The notes beneath the pieces were generated by a model that searched no databases, had not been told where the DNA came from, and worked only from the letters and a program-made list of their open reading frames with translations. Below are positions 35,402-44,384 of a stretch of 64,000 bases of DNA, in pieces. Every line of letters begins with the position of its first letter. Within the stretch, counting starts at the first letter, position 1. A program made the position numbers and the translations under genes. Origin of the DNA: CAZOVB01 sp964583095 (lineage in GTDB: Bacteria > Planctomycetota > Phycisphaerae > SM23-33); the NCBI GenBank assembly GCA_964583095.1, contig CAZOVB010000008.1, positions 1 to 64,000 on the forward strand, read 5' to 3'.

Positions 35402-35878
35402 ATGGCAGAATCCTCCCCCCATGACGAACATGCCGAAGCGCTCCAGGCGATGGCTGACGGAGAGCACCAACCGGAAACGCAGGAGCCGGAAGAGGCCCCC
35501 GACGAGACGCTCCAGGAAGATACACTGGAACCGGAGGAAGGTTCCGACTTGACCGACGAGCCCAGCGACGCGGTCGAGATTGACATTCCCCAGACGACCC
35601 AGCGCAGCGCTTCGCCCGAGAAACGCGCCCAGCGAGGCCAGGCCCAGGCCCGCAAGGCCACCCACGCCCAGTTGAACAAGTTGATGTTCCCCATCTCGCT
35701 GGTCAGCGGCCTGACGGTTTTGATCCTCGCCACGGTGGTGGTCATTCTCAAACCCGACGGCTCGAACATGCCCTTGCCTCCCCTGGCGGCGAGAATCGTA
35801 ACCTTCAGCGCCTTTCCCCTGGGCCTGCTGCTGCTGGTCGGGGCCTGGTGGTTTCATCACGAGAGCAAACAAACCTGA
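35402..35878 (+). CDS. Small membrane protein with acidic N-terminal region
   Basis: The 158-residue protein has a strongly acidic, Glu/Gln/Pro-rich disordered N terminus (about 1-65) and a short basic helix (EKRAQRGQAQARKATHAQLN). Two predicted TM helices follow (about 95-115, FPISLVSGLTVLILATVVVI; and about 128-150, IVTFSAFPLGLLLLVGAWWF). Both ends are probably cytoplasmic. No family is recognised. It is 33 bases upstream of ribBA and may be in the same transcript. Confidence 0.7.
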   Translation: MAESSPHDEHAEALQAMADGEHQPETQEPEEAPDETLQEDTLEPEEGSDLTDEPSDAVEIDIPQTTQRSASPEKRAQRGQAQARKATHAQLNKLMFPISLVSGLTVLILATVVVILKPDGSNMPLPPLAARIVTFSAFPLGLLLLVGAWWFHHESKQT

Positions 35879-35911
35879 GCCTCCCCCGCCCCGCCGAGGT
35901 AGAATAACAGC

Positions 35912-37141
35912 ATGGATCCCCTGGAATCGGTCATAGAAGATTTCCGTGACGGCAAGATGGTCGTCATGGTCGACGACGAATCGCGCGAGAACGAAGGCGA
36001 CCTGGTCTGCGCTGCCCAGGCGGTGACCCCTGAAAAGATCAACTTCATGATCCGCAAGGCCGGCGGGGTCATCTGCGTGCCGATGACAAGCGACCGCGCC
36101 GACCGACTGGGACTGATCGCCCAGGTCTCGGACAACACCTCCCTGCACCAGACGGCCTTTACCGTTACCGTGGATGCGGCGACCGGGGTGACGACCGGGG
36201 TTTCGGCCGGCGACCGGGCACGGACAATCCGTGTCCTTGCCGACGAGAACTCCAAGGCTTCGGACCTGGCCAGACCGGGTCATATCAACCCCCTGCGCTG
36301 CCGCGAAGGCGGAACGCTCGTCCGTGCGGGTCAGACCGAGGGCTCCATCGATTTGTGTCGTCTGGCCGGGGTAACGCCGGTCTCGGTGATCTGCGAGATC
36401 ATGAACGAAGACGGCACGATGGCCCGGCGGGACGATCTGGAAGCCTTCTGCAGGAAGCACGATCTTAAAATGTGCTCGGTGGCGGATATCATCCGATACC
36501 GCCTGCGCAGCGAAAGGATGATCGAGCGGGCAGCGGAGGTGGACCTGCCCACGCAATTCGGCACGTTCCGACTGATTGCCTATTCGAGCATCGTGGACCC
36601 CGAGCCGCACCTGGCCCTGTGCTGCGGGGGGGTGGGAGAGCTCGACGAAAGGGGCGAACCGGTCGTTCATGAAGACCCCGTCCTGGTTCGCGTCCACAGC
36701 GAATGCCTCACCGGCGATGTCCTGGGTTCGATGCGCTGCGACTGCGGGCCCCAACTCCACACCGCCCTGGAAGCGGTAGCCCGGGAGGGCAAGGGGGCCG
36801 TGGTCTACGTACGACAGGAGGGACGGGGCATCGGGCTGATCAACAAGCTTCGGGCCTACAAGCTCCAGTACGAACAGGGCATGGACACCGTCGAAGCCAA
36901 CCTCGCCCTGGGCTTCGAGGACGACAAGCGCGACTACGGCATCGGCAACCAGATCCTGCGCGACCTGGGGCTCCGAAAGCTCAAGATCATGACGAACAAC
37001 CCACGGAAGATCTACGGCCTGGAAGGCTTCGGGCTCAAGATCGCCCAGCGCGTGCCGCTGGAAATTCCCGCCCACAACCACAACCGGAACTACCTCCAGG
37101 CCAAGAAGGACAAACTGGGGCACATCCTGGACAACCTGTAA
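35912..37141 (+). CDS. ribBA: Bifunctional 3,4-dihydroxybutanone-phosphate synthase / GTP cyclohydrolase II
   Basis: The 409-residue enzyme makes both precursors of riboflavin. The N-terminal domain (about 1-200) has the DHBP-synthase acidic motif VDDESRENEGDLVCAAQ and the Thr-Glu site in AGQTEGSIDLCRLAG. The C-terminal domain (about 205-409) has the zinc ligands C-x10-C-x-C in CLTGDVLGSMRCDC. The catalytic/GTP motif YVRQEGRGIGLINKLRAY and the DYGIGNQILRDLG strand follow. Both domains appear intact. The conserved GHIFPL of many DHBP synthases is GHINPL here, a minor variant. No other rib genes are in the window. Confidence 0.95.
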   Translation: MDPLESVIEDFRDGKMVVMVDDESRENEGDLVCAAQAVTPEKINFMIRKAGGVICVPMTSDRADRLGLIAQVSDNTSLHQTAFTVTVDAATGVTTGVSAGDRARTIRVLADENSKASDLARPGHINPLRCREGGTLVRAGQTEGSIDLCRLAGVTPVSVICEIMNEDGTMARRDDLEAFCRKHDLKMCSVADIIRYRLRSERMIERAAEVDLPTQFGTFRLIAYSSIVDPEPHLALCCGGVGELDERGEPVVHEDPVLVRVHSECLTGDVLGSMRCDCGPQLHTALEAVAREGKGAVVYVRQEGRGIGLINKLRAYKLQYEQGMDTVEANLALGFEDDKRDYGIGNQILRDLGLRKLKIMTNNPRKIYGLEGFGLKIAQRVPLEIPAHNHNRNYLQAKKDKLGHILDNL

Positions 37142-37153
37142 CCGGGGGAGCCA

Positions 37154-37666
37154 ATGCGGCCAATAGGGCCCGTGGAAGACAGATCGACGCAAAGAGCCTG
37201 TTCAAAGACCGCAGCGGTTCCTATCGGCATGTGCCTGACGGTTTTGCTGCTTCTGCTGCTGGGCGGATGCGCTTCCAATCGCCCCTTCCCCCGATGCGTG
37301 GCGGCCAGACTCTACGCCCAGCCCCCGCTGCGATTTGCCCTGTGCCCCTACGCCGACGATTTCGGCACGCCGGTGGAAATCCTCGACGTGCTCTTCTACA
37401 TCGACGGCAAATCCGCCGCCCCGGGCTGGGAGCATGTTCCCCGAACCGCCGGAGAGGATCTTTACGACTGCCCAGAAGGCGACCGGGTGGAGTTTGTCCC
37501 TCCCGAGGGGGCCAAGAGGGTCCGGACGCTCTCCATCGTCCGCCAGGGAAGGTACGTCTACCAGGTCGCCCTGGATTTCCATCGCGGGACGTTTCGCCAG
37601 GGACGCTACCGCTGGATGAGATCCGATGCCCGGATCGGCCTGATCGAAACACTCCCCGAGCAATAG
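37154..37666 (+). CDS. Small lipoprotein of unknown function
   Basis: The 170-residue product starts at an ATG preceded by GGGGGAG, 12 bases after ribBA. An internal ATG at 37229 would give a more compact signal peptide. The lipobox LLLLGGC marks the acylated Cys. The mature domain is a compact beta-rich module with EILDVLFYIDGKSAAPGWEH, VEFVPPEGAKRVRTLSIVRQ and a C-terminal DFHRGTFRQGRYRWMRSDAR. No family recognised. It is probably co-transcribed with ribBA, and its stop is 10 bases from the convergent phosphorylase gene. Confidence 0.7.
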   Translation: MRPIGPVEDRSTQRACSKTAAVPIGMCLTVLLLLLLGGCASNRPFPRCVAARLYAQPPLRFALCPYADDFGTPVEILDVLFYIDGKSAAPGWEHVPRTAGEDLYDCPEGDRVEFVPPEGAKRVRTLSIVRQGRYVYQVALDFHRGTFRQGRYRWMRSDARIGLIETLPEQ

Positions 37667-37676
37667 CCGCGAAGGT

Positions 37677-38567
37677 TCACTTCGAGGCGTTGCCGGCCTC
37701 GAACCATCGACGCCAGTCGGGGTCCAGATCGTGCTTGCGGATCTTGGCGCCCATGACCTCGGGGCAATCGCAGCGGTTTTCCGTCTCCCGGGCAAGGGCC
37801 TTGGCTACGCGACGGATCACCTCGTCCAGGCAAGCATCCGTTTCTCCGGCTTGGTCTGTGCGGGTGAACTTCGGGTGATGCTCGAAGAGCCCCCGGGTGT
37901 TGAAGGGCTGATGTCGGCTGCCGGTTTCGGCGTAATCGACCACATAGCAGACGCCGGCGTAGCACATCTGCAGTTCGCGGGCCAGGAAGACCTCCGGGGC
38001 CAGGGTGTGCGTGACGATCTCGGCCCCCATACCGGCCAGCATTCGCACCTCGGCCGGTGTCTCCAGTCGCGGGCCTTCCTTGACGGCAGCCACCGCCTGG
38101 TCGCGGCAGGGCAGGTGCATGGCGTGGATGACTTCTCCCAGCCGTTTCCGCAACCGCGGGCAGAAGACCGGGAACTGGCGCAGGTACCCCAGGGGCGAGC
38201 CCTCGAAGAACGTGGAGACCCGCTGGGTGGTCAAATCCAGCAGGTCGCTTGCCAGGACCAGATCCCCCTCGGCGAAGCTGTGGGTGATGGCCGCAGCGGG
38301 GCCCCAGCCGATCACGGTATTGACGCCAAGGTCCCGCAGGGCGTAGAGGTTGGCCCGGTCGTTGACTCGCCGGGGAGACGTCTTGGCCAGGCCCTTGCCG
38401 TGGCGTCCCAGCAGGTAGAAGGGCACGTGCTCCAGATCCACGTGATAGATTTCCCCGCTGGGGCCAAAAGGGGTCAGCCGGGTGCCGAGGCACTGGCCTT
38501 CGAACAGACCCGCCTCACGGAGGCGGCTGATTTCCTGTCCTGCGATACAGGCCAGTGGGTCGCTCAT
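37677..38567 (-). CDS. MTA phosphorylase / purine nucleoside phosphorylase family protein
   Basis: The 296-residue protein has the order of MTAP/PNP enzymes. VPFYLLGRHGKGLAKTSP corresponds to the phosphate/His loop, RANLYALRDLGVNTVIGWGP follows it, and EGPRLETPAEVRMLAGMGAE and VTHTLAPEVFLARELQMCYA match the substrate-binding segment. It cleaves methylthioadenosine or purine nucleosides with phosphate. A regular MTAP has EGPRFST and GMT, so the substitutions EGPRLET and THT may alter specificity. It lies 35 bases downstream of the DciA-like gene in the same direction, probably one transcript. Together with the nucleoside hydrolase it suggests nucleoside salvage. Confidence 0.8.
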   Translation of the reverse strand: MSDPLACIAGQEISRLREAGLFEGQCLGTRLTPFGPSGEIYHVDLEHVPFYLLGRHGKGLAKTSPRRVNDRANLYALRDLGVNTVIGWGPAAAITHSFAEGDLVLASDLLDLTTQRVSTFFEGSPLGYLRQFPVFCPRLRKRLGEVIHAMHLPCRDQAVAAVKEGPRLETPAEVRMLAGMGAEIVTHTLAPEVFLARELQMCYAGVCYVVDYAETGSRHQPFNTRGLFEHHPKFTRTDQAGETDACLDEVIRRVAKALARETENRCDCPEVMGAKIRKHDLDPDWRRWFEAGNASK

Positions 38568-38602
38568 CGAAGTCCTTTCCAGTTACAGGGGGGACTGGAC
38601 GA

Positions 38603-38989
38603 CTACTTCGAGAAATCGAAGCGGGGCCTTTGCTGTTCATCGAGTTGGTAGAACCGCCCGGGGACCAGGCGGATTTTCCGAAGGGCGCAGGTGCAGCGCC
38701 GGCGGATCTGGGCTTCCAGGCCTCCCCGCAGGAGGGTCTGCAACTGGAAGCGATGGGCGGCGGTGTCGACCAGGACCGTCAGCACGCCCCGCTGGAAACT
38801 CTCCAGGGCGGTGTGGCCGGCCAACTCGTCGGGAATCAACTCCCGCCAGATGCCCGCTACCTGCGTCAACTGCTTGACCCGCTTGCCCAGTGTATGTTTC
38901 ATGAACAGGGTCAGGGGCTTGCTGATCGGGTCGCAACGGTGGGGAAACTGCCTCTGTTGCCATACCGTCTGCAGTTGTGCGTCTTCCAT
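38603..38989 (-). CDS. DUF721/DciA-like protein
   Basis: The 128-residue protein starts at the ATG at 38987-38989 with AAAGGGA upstream. The longer frame that runs to 39352 overlaps the next gene's start and is not supported. The middle section HTLGKRVKQLTQVAGIWREL followed by IPDELAGHTALESFQRGVLT has the pattern of DUF721 (a W-x-x-x-x-P helix, then the LTV strand LTVLVDTAAHRFQLQTL). DciA loads the replicative helicase in most bacteria lacking DnaC. Here the C terminus adds a short Arg/Cys-rich tail. No replication gene is adjacent. Confidence 0.75.
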   Translation of the reverse strand: MEDAQLQTVWQQRQFPHRCDPISKPLTLFMKHTLGKRVKQLTQVAGIWRELIPDELAGHTALESFQRGVLTVLVDTAAHRFQLQTLLRGGLEAQIRRRCTCALRKIRLVPGRFYQLDEQQRPRFDFSK

Positions 38990-39131
38990 GACGTTTCCCT
39001 TTGGATTTGCCCGGTTCCTAACCCGCTCAAGATATCGCAACCGGGCCGGGGATTGCAATGCCAAAAAGCGCCTCAGCCTCCGGGGCCTGCATCTTGCCCC
39101 CCTGCCCGGGGGGGCGTACACTACCGCATAC

Positions 39132-41261
39132 ATGAAGACCGCAGCAAACATGCACTTCGAGAAGCTCGGCAAGATCCGCCACCTGCGAATCCGCTCAGCC
39201 CAGGATTTGCGCAACGTCCTGGCCCTGGATGAAGCTCTCTGGGTGGCCACCAACGCCCCCATCGCCACTATCCACGGGGACCGGACCTTTCTGCAGAGCA
39301 TGGACATGGACCGCAACGGACGCATCACCACCCATGACCTGCAAAGCGCCATCCGCTGGACGCTGGACGTCCTCGAAAAGACCTCCGCCCTGGAGGCCGG
39401 CGTCGATCACCTCCGGGTCCAGGACCTCAGCGAAAACTCACCGGTGGCCCATCGGATCGCCCGCGGCGCTGCCCTGGTCAGCGACCGGCGCGGAGTGGAG
39501 GCTTCCGAACCGATCTGCCTGGCCGATGTGCGGGAGGTCCTGAAACAGGAACAGGCTCTTCCCGTCAGTGAAAGCGGCGTAGCCCTGCCCTCGGCCTCGA
39601 ACGATCCGGAGATTCGGGCGTTTATCCGGGACGTGATTGCCGTCACCGGGGGCATCGAACACCCGACGGGGGATCGGGGGGTCAACCAGGCCCTGTTGGA
39701 AAGCTTCCTCCAGGCCGGCAGGTCGTGGCTCGATTGGCTCCAGGCCGGACAGGTCGGGCCGGGCCGGAAGACCCGGATCATGCCCCTGGGGCCCGAGACG
39801 CCGCAGGTCTACGAGATCTGCAGTCGCCTGGCCTCGAAGCTCGACCCGTACTTCGCCCAGTGTGAAGTACTGGCCCTGGATGAACAGTTCCAGAGGCGCA
39901 TGGGCCTGACCGAAGCCGAACTGGACGCATACGATTTCGACGATCCCTCAGCCATAAGGGAGGTCCTGGCCGCGGCGCCCATCTCCAAGCCCCGGCCTGA
40001 TAGAACCCTTCACCTGCAGGAAGGCGTAAACCCTTATTACGCTCCCGACCTGGAGCAGCTTCGAACGGTCGTGCTTCCGGCGGTTCTGGACGAAAATCCC
40101 GATATTCTTACCGCGGGTCGATGGCTGGAGGTCAAGGCGTTCTTCGAACCGCATCGTCAGTGGCGACAAAGCCGACCCGGGGGCGGGATCTCCCAGCTTT
40201 CAGCCCAGAAGGTCCGGGAGATTCTCCAGGGCCCCCTCGCGGAAAAGACCTCCGAACTGATCTCCGAGAGCGTTCAACGTGCAGCCGTCCTGGAGGACCT
40301 CCGCCTGACAGAGAAACTCCTGCTGAACCTGCGCTACCTGATGGAGTTGGCCAACAACCTGGTCAGCTTCCCGCACCTGTACGATCCGCAGAAGCAGGCG
40401 ATGCTCCAGATGGGCACGCTGGTAATCGACGGCAGGAGACTGAACCTGGCCGTGCGTGTGCTGGACCGCGCCGAGCATATTCGCGTCGCCCAGACATCTT
40501 TCCTGTACGTGCTCTACGCGCAGATCCAGTGCCCCGACCGGAACGAACCCTACGAGGTGGCCCTGCCGGTCACCGCCGGCAACAAGGGGAACCTGTGTGT
40601 GGGCAAGCGTGGGGTTTTCTTCGACGTAAACGGCAAGGAATGCGATGCCCGGGTCGTTCACATCCTGGAGCACCCTATCAGCGTGCGCGAGGCCCTGGGC
40701 AGCCCGTTTCGACGCGTCTCGCAAATGATCGTCGGCAAGATCGAAGCCATCACCGGCCAGGCAGAAAAGAATTTCGAAGCCCGCAGCAGCGGTGCCCTTG
40801 CCCAGGTGCCCGGCGGCACGGAGGCTCCTGCCGTCGCGCCGGCCCCTGCCCCTGCCCCGGCCCCCGCGCCCACACAGACCCAGATGCCTTCGACCGGCAT
40901 GCTCGTCGGGGGGGGCCTGGCCATCGCAGCCGTAACGTCCGCCATCGCCTACATCAGCAATACCCTGGCCAGCATCAACTACCAGTACATTCTCTGGGTG
41001 CTGGTCACCGCCCTGGCCCTGGTCCTGCTGCCGATCGCCGCCCTTGCCCTCTTGAAGCTTCGGAAGCGCGACCTGTCGGCCATTCTGGAAGGTTCCGGCT
41101 GGGGCATCAACGCCCGGATGCACCTGACCTTCAGCCAGAAGCGTTACTTCACCCAGAAGCCCAGGCACGTCCGGCTGATTATCAGGCTCAAATGGCCTCT
41201 GATCCTGGGCGTCGCAGCGGTCCTGATTGCAGCGGCGCTGGCGATGTGGCTCTGGAGGTAG
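39132..41261 (+). CDS. Large membrane protein with EF-hand-like motif, unknown function
   Basis: The 709-residue protein starts at the ATG at 39132 (39150 is an alternative). Near the N terminus MDMDRNGRITTHDLQSAIRW fits a calcium-binding EF-hand loop (D-x-D-x-N-G-x-I-x-x-x-D). A long soluble helical section follows, to about 560. Then comes a Pro/Ala linker (APAPAPAPAPAPTQTQ) and a membrane part with three hydrophobic segments: MLVGGGLAIAAVTSAIAYI, ILWVLVTALALVLLPIAALA and PLILGVAAVLIAAALAMWLW. LRKRDLSAILEGSGWGINAR lies between the last two segments. No enzyme motif is seen. The family is unknown to me. Confidence 0.75.
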   Translation: MKTAANMHFEKLGKIRHLRIRSAQDLRNVLALDEALWVATNAPIATIHGDRTFLQSMDMDRNGRITTHDLQSAIRWTLDVLEKTSALEAGVDHLRVQDLSENSPVAHRIARGAALVSDRRGVEASEPICLADVREVLKQEQALPVSESGVALPSASNDPEIRAFIRDVIAVTGGIEHPTGDRGVNQALLESFLQAGRSWLDWLQAGQVGPGRKTRIMPLGPETPQVYEICSRLASKLDPYFAQCEVLALDEQFQRRMGLTEAELDAYDFDDPSAIREVLAAAPISKPRPDRTLHLQEGVNPYYAPDLEQLRTVVLPAVLDENPDILTAGRWLEVKAFFEPHRQWRQSRPGGGISQLSAQKVREILQGPLAEKTSELISESVQRAAVLEDLRLTEKLLLNLRYLMELANNLVSFPHLYDPQKQAMLQMGTLVIDGRRLNLAVRVLDRAEHIRVAQTSFLYVLYAQIQCPDRNEPYEVALPVTAGNKGNLCVGKRGVFFDVNGKECDARVVHILEHPISVREALGSPFRRVSQMIVGKIEAITGQAEKNFEARSSGALAQVPGGTEAPAVAPAPAPAPAPAPTQTQMPSTGMLVGGGLAIAAVTSAIAYISNTLASINYQYILWVLVTALALVLLPIAALALLKLRKRDLSAILEGSGWGINARMHLTFSQKRYFTQKPRHVRLIIRLKWPLILGVAAVLIAAALAMWLWR

Positions 41262-41271
41262 CGGACCTCTG

Positions 41272-42054
41272 TCAGGAGAGTTGCTTGCCTCGGGCGTAAG
41301 CGCGGGGAGGTTCGGATTTCGCCGCCACCGCCAGCACAACTTGCTGGGCACCGGCCGAGAGGCAGATGCGGGCGGCCTCGTCCGCCGTAGCACCGGTGGT
41401 CGTTACGTCGTCGACCAGCAGCACGCTGAGCCGGTCAAGCATACCCTCCCGGGCCGGGATCATCGAATTCCGGACGTTCTCGATCCGCCGCGTCCGGGGC
41501 AGATGAACCTGGGGCCGAACCCTTCGCGTCCTGCGAAGCGCGGGAAGATATTCCCGTCCCAGCCGCGAGGCCAGGAGCCTGGCGAACTTCTCGGCATGGT
41601 CGTGACCCCGCACCAGGCGACGTTGCCAGTGCATGGGCACGTGGACCACGACATCCGGCTCGATGCCCGCTGCGCGAATGGCCTGGGAAAGCAGGTCCGC
41701 CAGCCGAGGGGCCATCCGATCTCGAAGGGAATACTTCCAGCCTCGCAGGATGCCCTTGAGCGGAGGCCGATAGGAACCGATCCGCACCACCCGCTCGAAA
41801 CGCCCCAGGGTCGGGGGACAGGCGTCGCATCCCTCCAGGCCGGGAGGAATCCCCGGTCCCAGCGACGCCCCACAGCGGGGACAGTACGTCAGGGCAACCA
41901 GTTCAAGCAGGTCCCGGTTGCACTTGGTGCACAGACCGTCCGCTTCGATCCTGGCCGCATCGCAGCCGCTGCAGACACTCGGGAGCAACAGATCCACCGC
42001 CCCGGCAGCAATGTTCACCGCTGCCCGACGCCACCGTGTTACCACCCCGGCCAC
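41272..42054 (-). CDS. ComF family phosphoribosyltransferase-like protein
   Basis: The product is about 260 residues from a GTG at 42052-42054, with GGGAG about 8 bases upstream; a GTG at 42045 is an alternative. The N-terminal double zinc-finger has CSGCDAARIEADGLCTKC and YCPRCGASLGP...CDACPP. The C-terminal PRTase signature is LSVLLVDDVTTTGATADEAA, with VHVPMHWQRRLVRGHDHAEK upstream. ComF acts with PriA in ssDNA handling during natural transformation and recombination. It starts 2 bases after the HEAT-protein stop, so the two are probably translationally coupled. Confidence 0.9.
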   Translation of the reverse strand: MAGVVTRWRRAAVNIAAGAVDLLLPSVCSGCDAARIEADGLCTKCNRDLLELVALTYCPRCGASLGPGIPPGLEGCDACPPTLGRFERVVRIGSYRPPLKGILRGWKYSLRDRMAPRLADLLSQAIRAAGIEPDVVVHVPMHWQRRLVRGHDHAEKFARLLASRLGREYLPALRRTRRVRPQVHLPRTRRIENVRNSMIPAREGMLDRLSVLLVDDVTTTGATADEAARICLSAGAQQVVLAVAAKSEPPRAYARGKQLS

Positions 42055-42056
42055 CG

Positions 42057-44249
42057 CTACGGCTCCCACCAGTGGAGGGAATCCCGCCGGACCAGGTACA
42101 CCTGGCGAAGCAACTGAACCTGGGCCCGTCGCATCGGCTCGGGCAGGGCAGCCCACGGGCGAGGCAGCGACGGCAGGGCGAAGGCCAGGACCTCGTTGAA
42201 CTCCTGGTCCAGCAGCAGGTTTTCGATGCGGGAATCGTCGATGGCCTGCTCCAGGAGGAACCAGTCGAGCCCGCGGGGGTCCCGGGCCATCAGCAGGGCC
42301 GTCAAACCCCGTCGGAGCGGGATCACCCGATCCTGCGTAGACGAGAGCACCGTCTGGGCATGGTCGTCCCGGCCCAGAGCGCACAAGGCTGCGACGAAAC
42401 TGCGATGAAGCGAAAGGTCGCTGACAGGCCCGAACCGCGTCTGCATGCGGTCGGTAATCCGCGAAGCGACGGCCTGGCTCTGCTGCGGGGCCCAGCGCCG
42501 GGCGTACATTGCAGCCATCATCGCTGCGCAGGCGAGCTGCCTCGGGTCGTCCCCCGCGGGTCCTTGTCGATTCGCGCGTGGAGGCAGGAGGTTCATCGCC
42601 AGTTCCAGGGCCTGGGCCTGACCCGAAGCCGCCAGCTTCCAGGAGAGAATCTCCCGGGCCAATGACTCTTCCAGGCGGAGGCCGAGAAGGATTCCGTAGG
42701 CGGTGCTTTCGTGGAGGATCTCGAAGGGAAGCTCCTGGCCGGGAGTGAGCTTGTACCAGCGGGCGGTGGGTTGGAGCCGCCAGGCCGCCGCGGCTGCTCC
42801 TGCCGAGGCCACGGGGGTCCGCACGAACTCCTGCCCGGACTGCTCCTGGGCCCTGCGGGCGTATCCCACCGCTCGCAGGAGCAACGCAACGCATTCCTCC
42901 ACGGACACGGCCTGGCCCTGGTCGGCCTGGCCTAGCTGGGCCTGGTGAGCCAGGGCCTGGGTCGCGCGGTACATGGCGAAATCGGTCTCCGGCCCCCACA
43001 GGCCTCGAATGAGTGCGAGCAGTTTCCTGCCCAGGGGCTGATCGACCACCGAAGCCGCCTCCAGGGCTGCAAGCAACTGGGACATCGTCACCGACTCACC
43101 GGACAGGGCGGCGGAAAGAACTTTCTCAGCCGCGGGCCCCGCCTCGGCCAGGCCCAGGCGCCACGCGGCGGAAAGAACTGTCGCGGCAGGCAGGTCTTCA
43201 CCGGTCAACAGGGCAGCGACGCTTTGGCCGACCTGCTCGGCAGACAACTCCGGCAGGGCCATCAACAGCCAGTCGCGAATTTCCGGATCCGACCGACTCA
43301 GCCTCCCAGCAATGCGCAGAGCCCATCGGTGGGCATCGAGCTGGGCCAGCGACCATGCGCAGGCCCAGGCGATCCGGGGTTGATCGCTGGTGCGCAGCAG
43401 CTCGTCCAGGCGCGGAGCCAGAGAGGCCATTTCCTCAGCCCCGACAGACAGGGCAGCCGCGGCGGCCACCTCCTGCTCCTTGTCGGACAGCAGGTCCAGG
43501 AGGACGTCCCGGTCGCCGAGCCGGCCTGCCAGGACCGCTGCCTTGGCCCGGACGGAGGGGACCTGGTCGGTGGCAGCCAGGTTCAGTATTCGGGCTACCT
43601 GCCGGTTCCGGCGTGGCTGGAGGATCAGCGGATGCAGGATCAACTCCCGCATGGAGGCCAACATCTCCGGTGGCGCCTGGATGTTGGCTGCTTCGAACCG
43701 GATGCGACGGTACCGGTCGATTAGCTCTGCGGGGAAGTTGGCCTGGCTCAGCAGGGCCTGGTCGTCAAGCTTTGCTGCAAGGGGATATAACCTGCCGTCG
43801 GGCAGTCGGGGCAGGTGGCCGGCGATGAGGGGTAGAAGCTTCTTTCGTTCCGCCCGGGGCCTGGCCAGGATCTCCAGCGCCTCGACGAGCCGGTTGGGGG
43901 GCATCTGCCGGAGGGCATCGTCGATCAGATCGATCGAATCGGGCCGAGGCTCGGACAGGGCGATAAGCACCATCAGGGTCGCCCGAAAGGTCTCCTGGTG
44001 GGAGTCTTCAAGGATCTTGGCCAACTCCGCCCGGAAGGAGGCGGACTGGAGCCCTTCGTCGTAGGCTTTCTCTGCTGCCTGGGACAGTTCCTCTCCCCGG
44101 GCGTTCTGGAGGTCCTGGAGGAGACCGCTTCGTCGCAGGTGCTCGCGGAGGATCAGGGCGGCTGCACCCCCCAGCGTCACCATCAGCAGGACCGTCAGTG
44201 CCCGCCGCTGCCAGGGATGAAGACGAAAGTATGTCCAGAGGGTGGCCAT
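42057..44249 (-). CDS. Membrane-anchored HEAT-repeat protein
   Basis: The 730-residue protein starts at the ATG at 44247-44249 (MATLWTYFRLHPWQRRALTV). The frame is open for another 559 codons upstream, but that part is the antisense of the TPR gene. One TM helix (about 15-35, ALTVLLMVTLGGAAALILRE) is followed by repeated helical pairs typical of HEAT/armadillo solenoids. Examples are VRAKAAVLAGRLGDRDVLLD, EVAAAAALSVGAEEMASLAP and RIAWACAWSLAQLDAHRWAL. No catalytic motif. Likely a scaffold at the inner membrane facing cytoplasm or periplasm. It is coupled to comF downstream and divergent from the TPR/alpha-CTD gene. Confidence 0.8.
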   Translation of the reverse strand: MATLWTYFRLHPWQRRALTVLLMVTLGGAAALILREHLRRSGLLQDLQNARGEELSQAAEKAYDEGLQSASFRAELAKILEDSHQETFRATLMVLIALSEPRPDSIDLIDDALRQMPPNRLVEALEILARPRAERKKLLPLIAGHLPRLPDGRLYPLAAKLDDQALLSQANFPAELIDRYRRIRFEAANIQAPPEMLASMRELILHPLILQPRRNRQVARILNLAATDQVPSVRAKAAVLAGRLGDRDVLLDLLSDKEQEVAAAAALSVGAEEMASLAPRLDELLRTSDQPRIAWACAWSLAQLDAHRWALRIAGRLSRSDPEIRDWLLMALPELSAEQVGQSVAALLTGEDLPAATVLSAAWRLGLAEAGPAAEKVLSAALSGESVTMSQLLAALEAASVVDQPLGRKLLALIRGLWGPETDFAMYRATQALAHQAQLGQADQGQAVSVEECVALLLRAVGYARRAQEQSGQEFVRTPVASAGAAAAAWRLQPTARWYKLTPGQELPFEILHESTAYGILLGLRLEESLAREILSWKLAASGQAQALELAMNLLPPRANRQGPAGDDPRQLACAAMMAAMYARRWAPQQSQAVASRITDRMQTRFGPVSDLSLHRSFVAALCALGRDDHAQTVLSSTQDRVIPLRRGLTALLMARDPRGLDWFLLEQAIDDSRIENLLLDQEFNEVLAFALPSLPRPWAALPEPMRRAQVQLLRQVYLVRRDSLHWWEP

Positions 44250-44384
44250 GGGGACAGTGTATGCCGTTTGCTTGATCGGCGCCAAGGCATTGCAGCCCGG
44301 GGAGAACTTTGTATAATGCGGGGTTCTTGGAACACGACAACGGGCCCCGACCGGCCTGAGAGACCCCCCCTGGGAGAATGGTTC

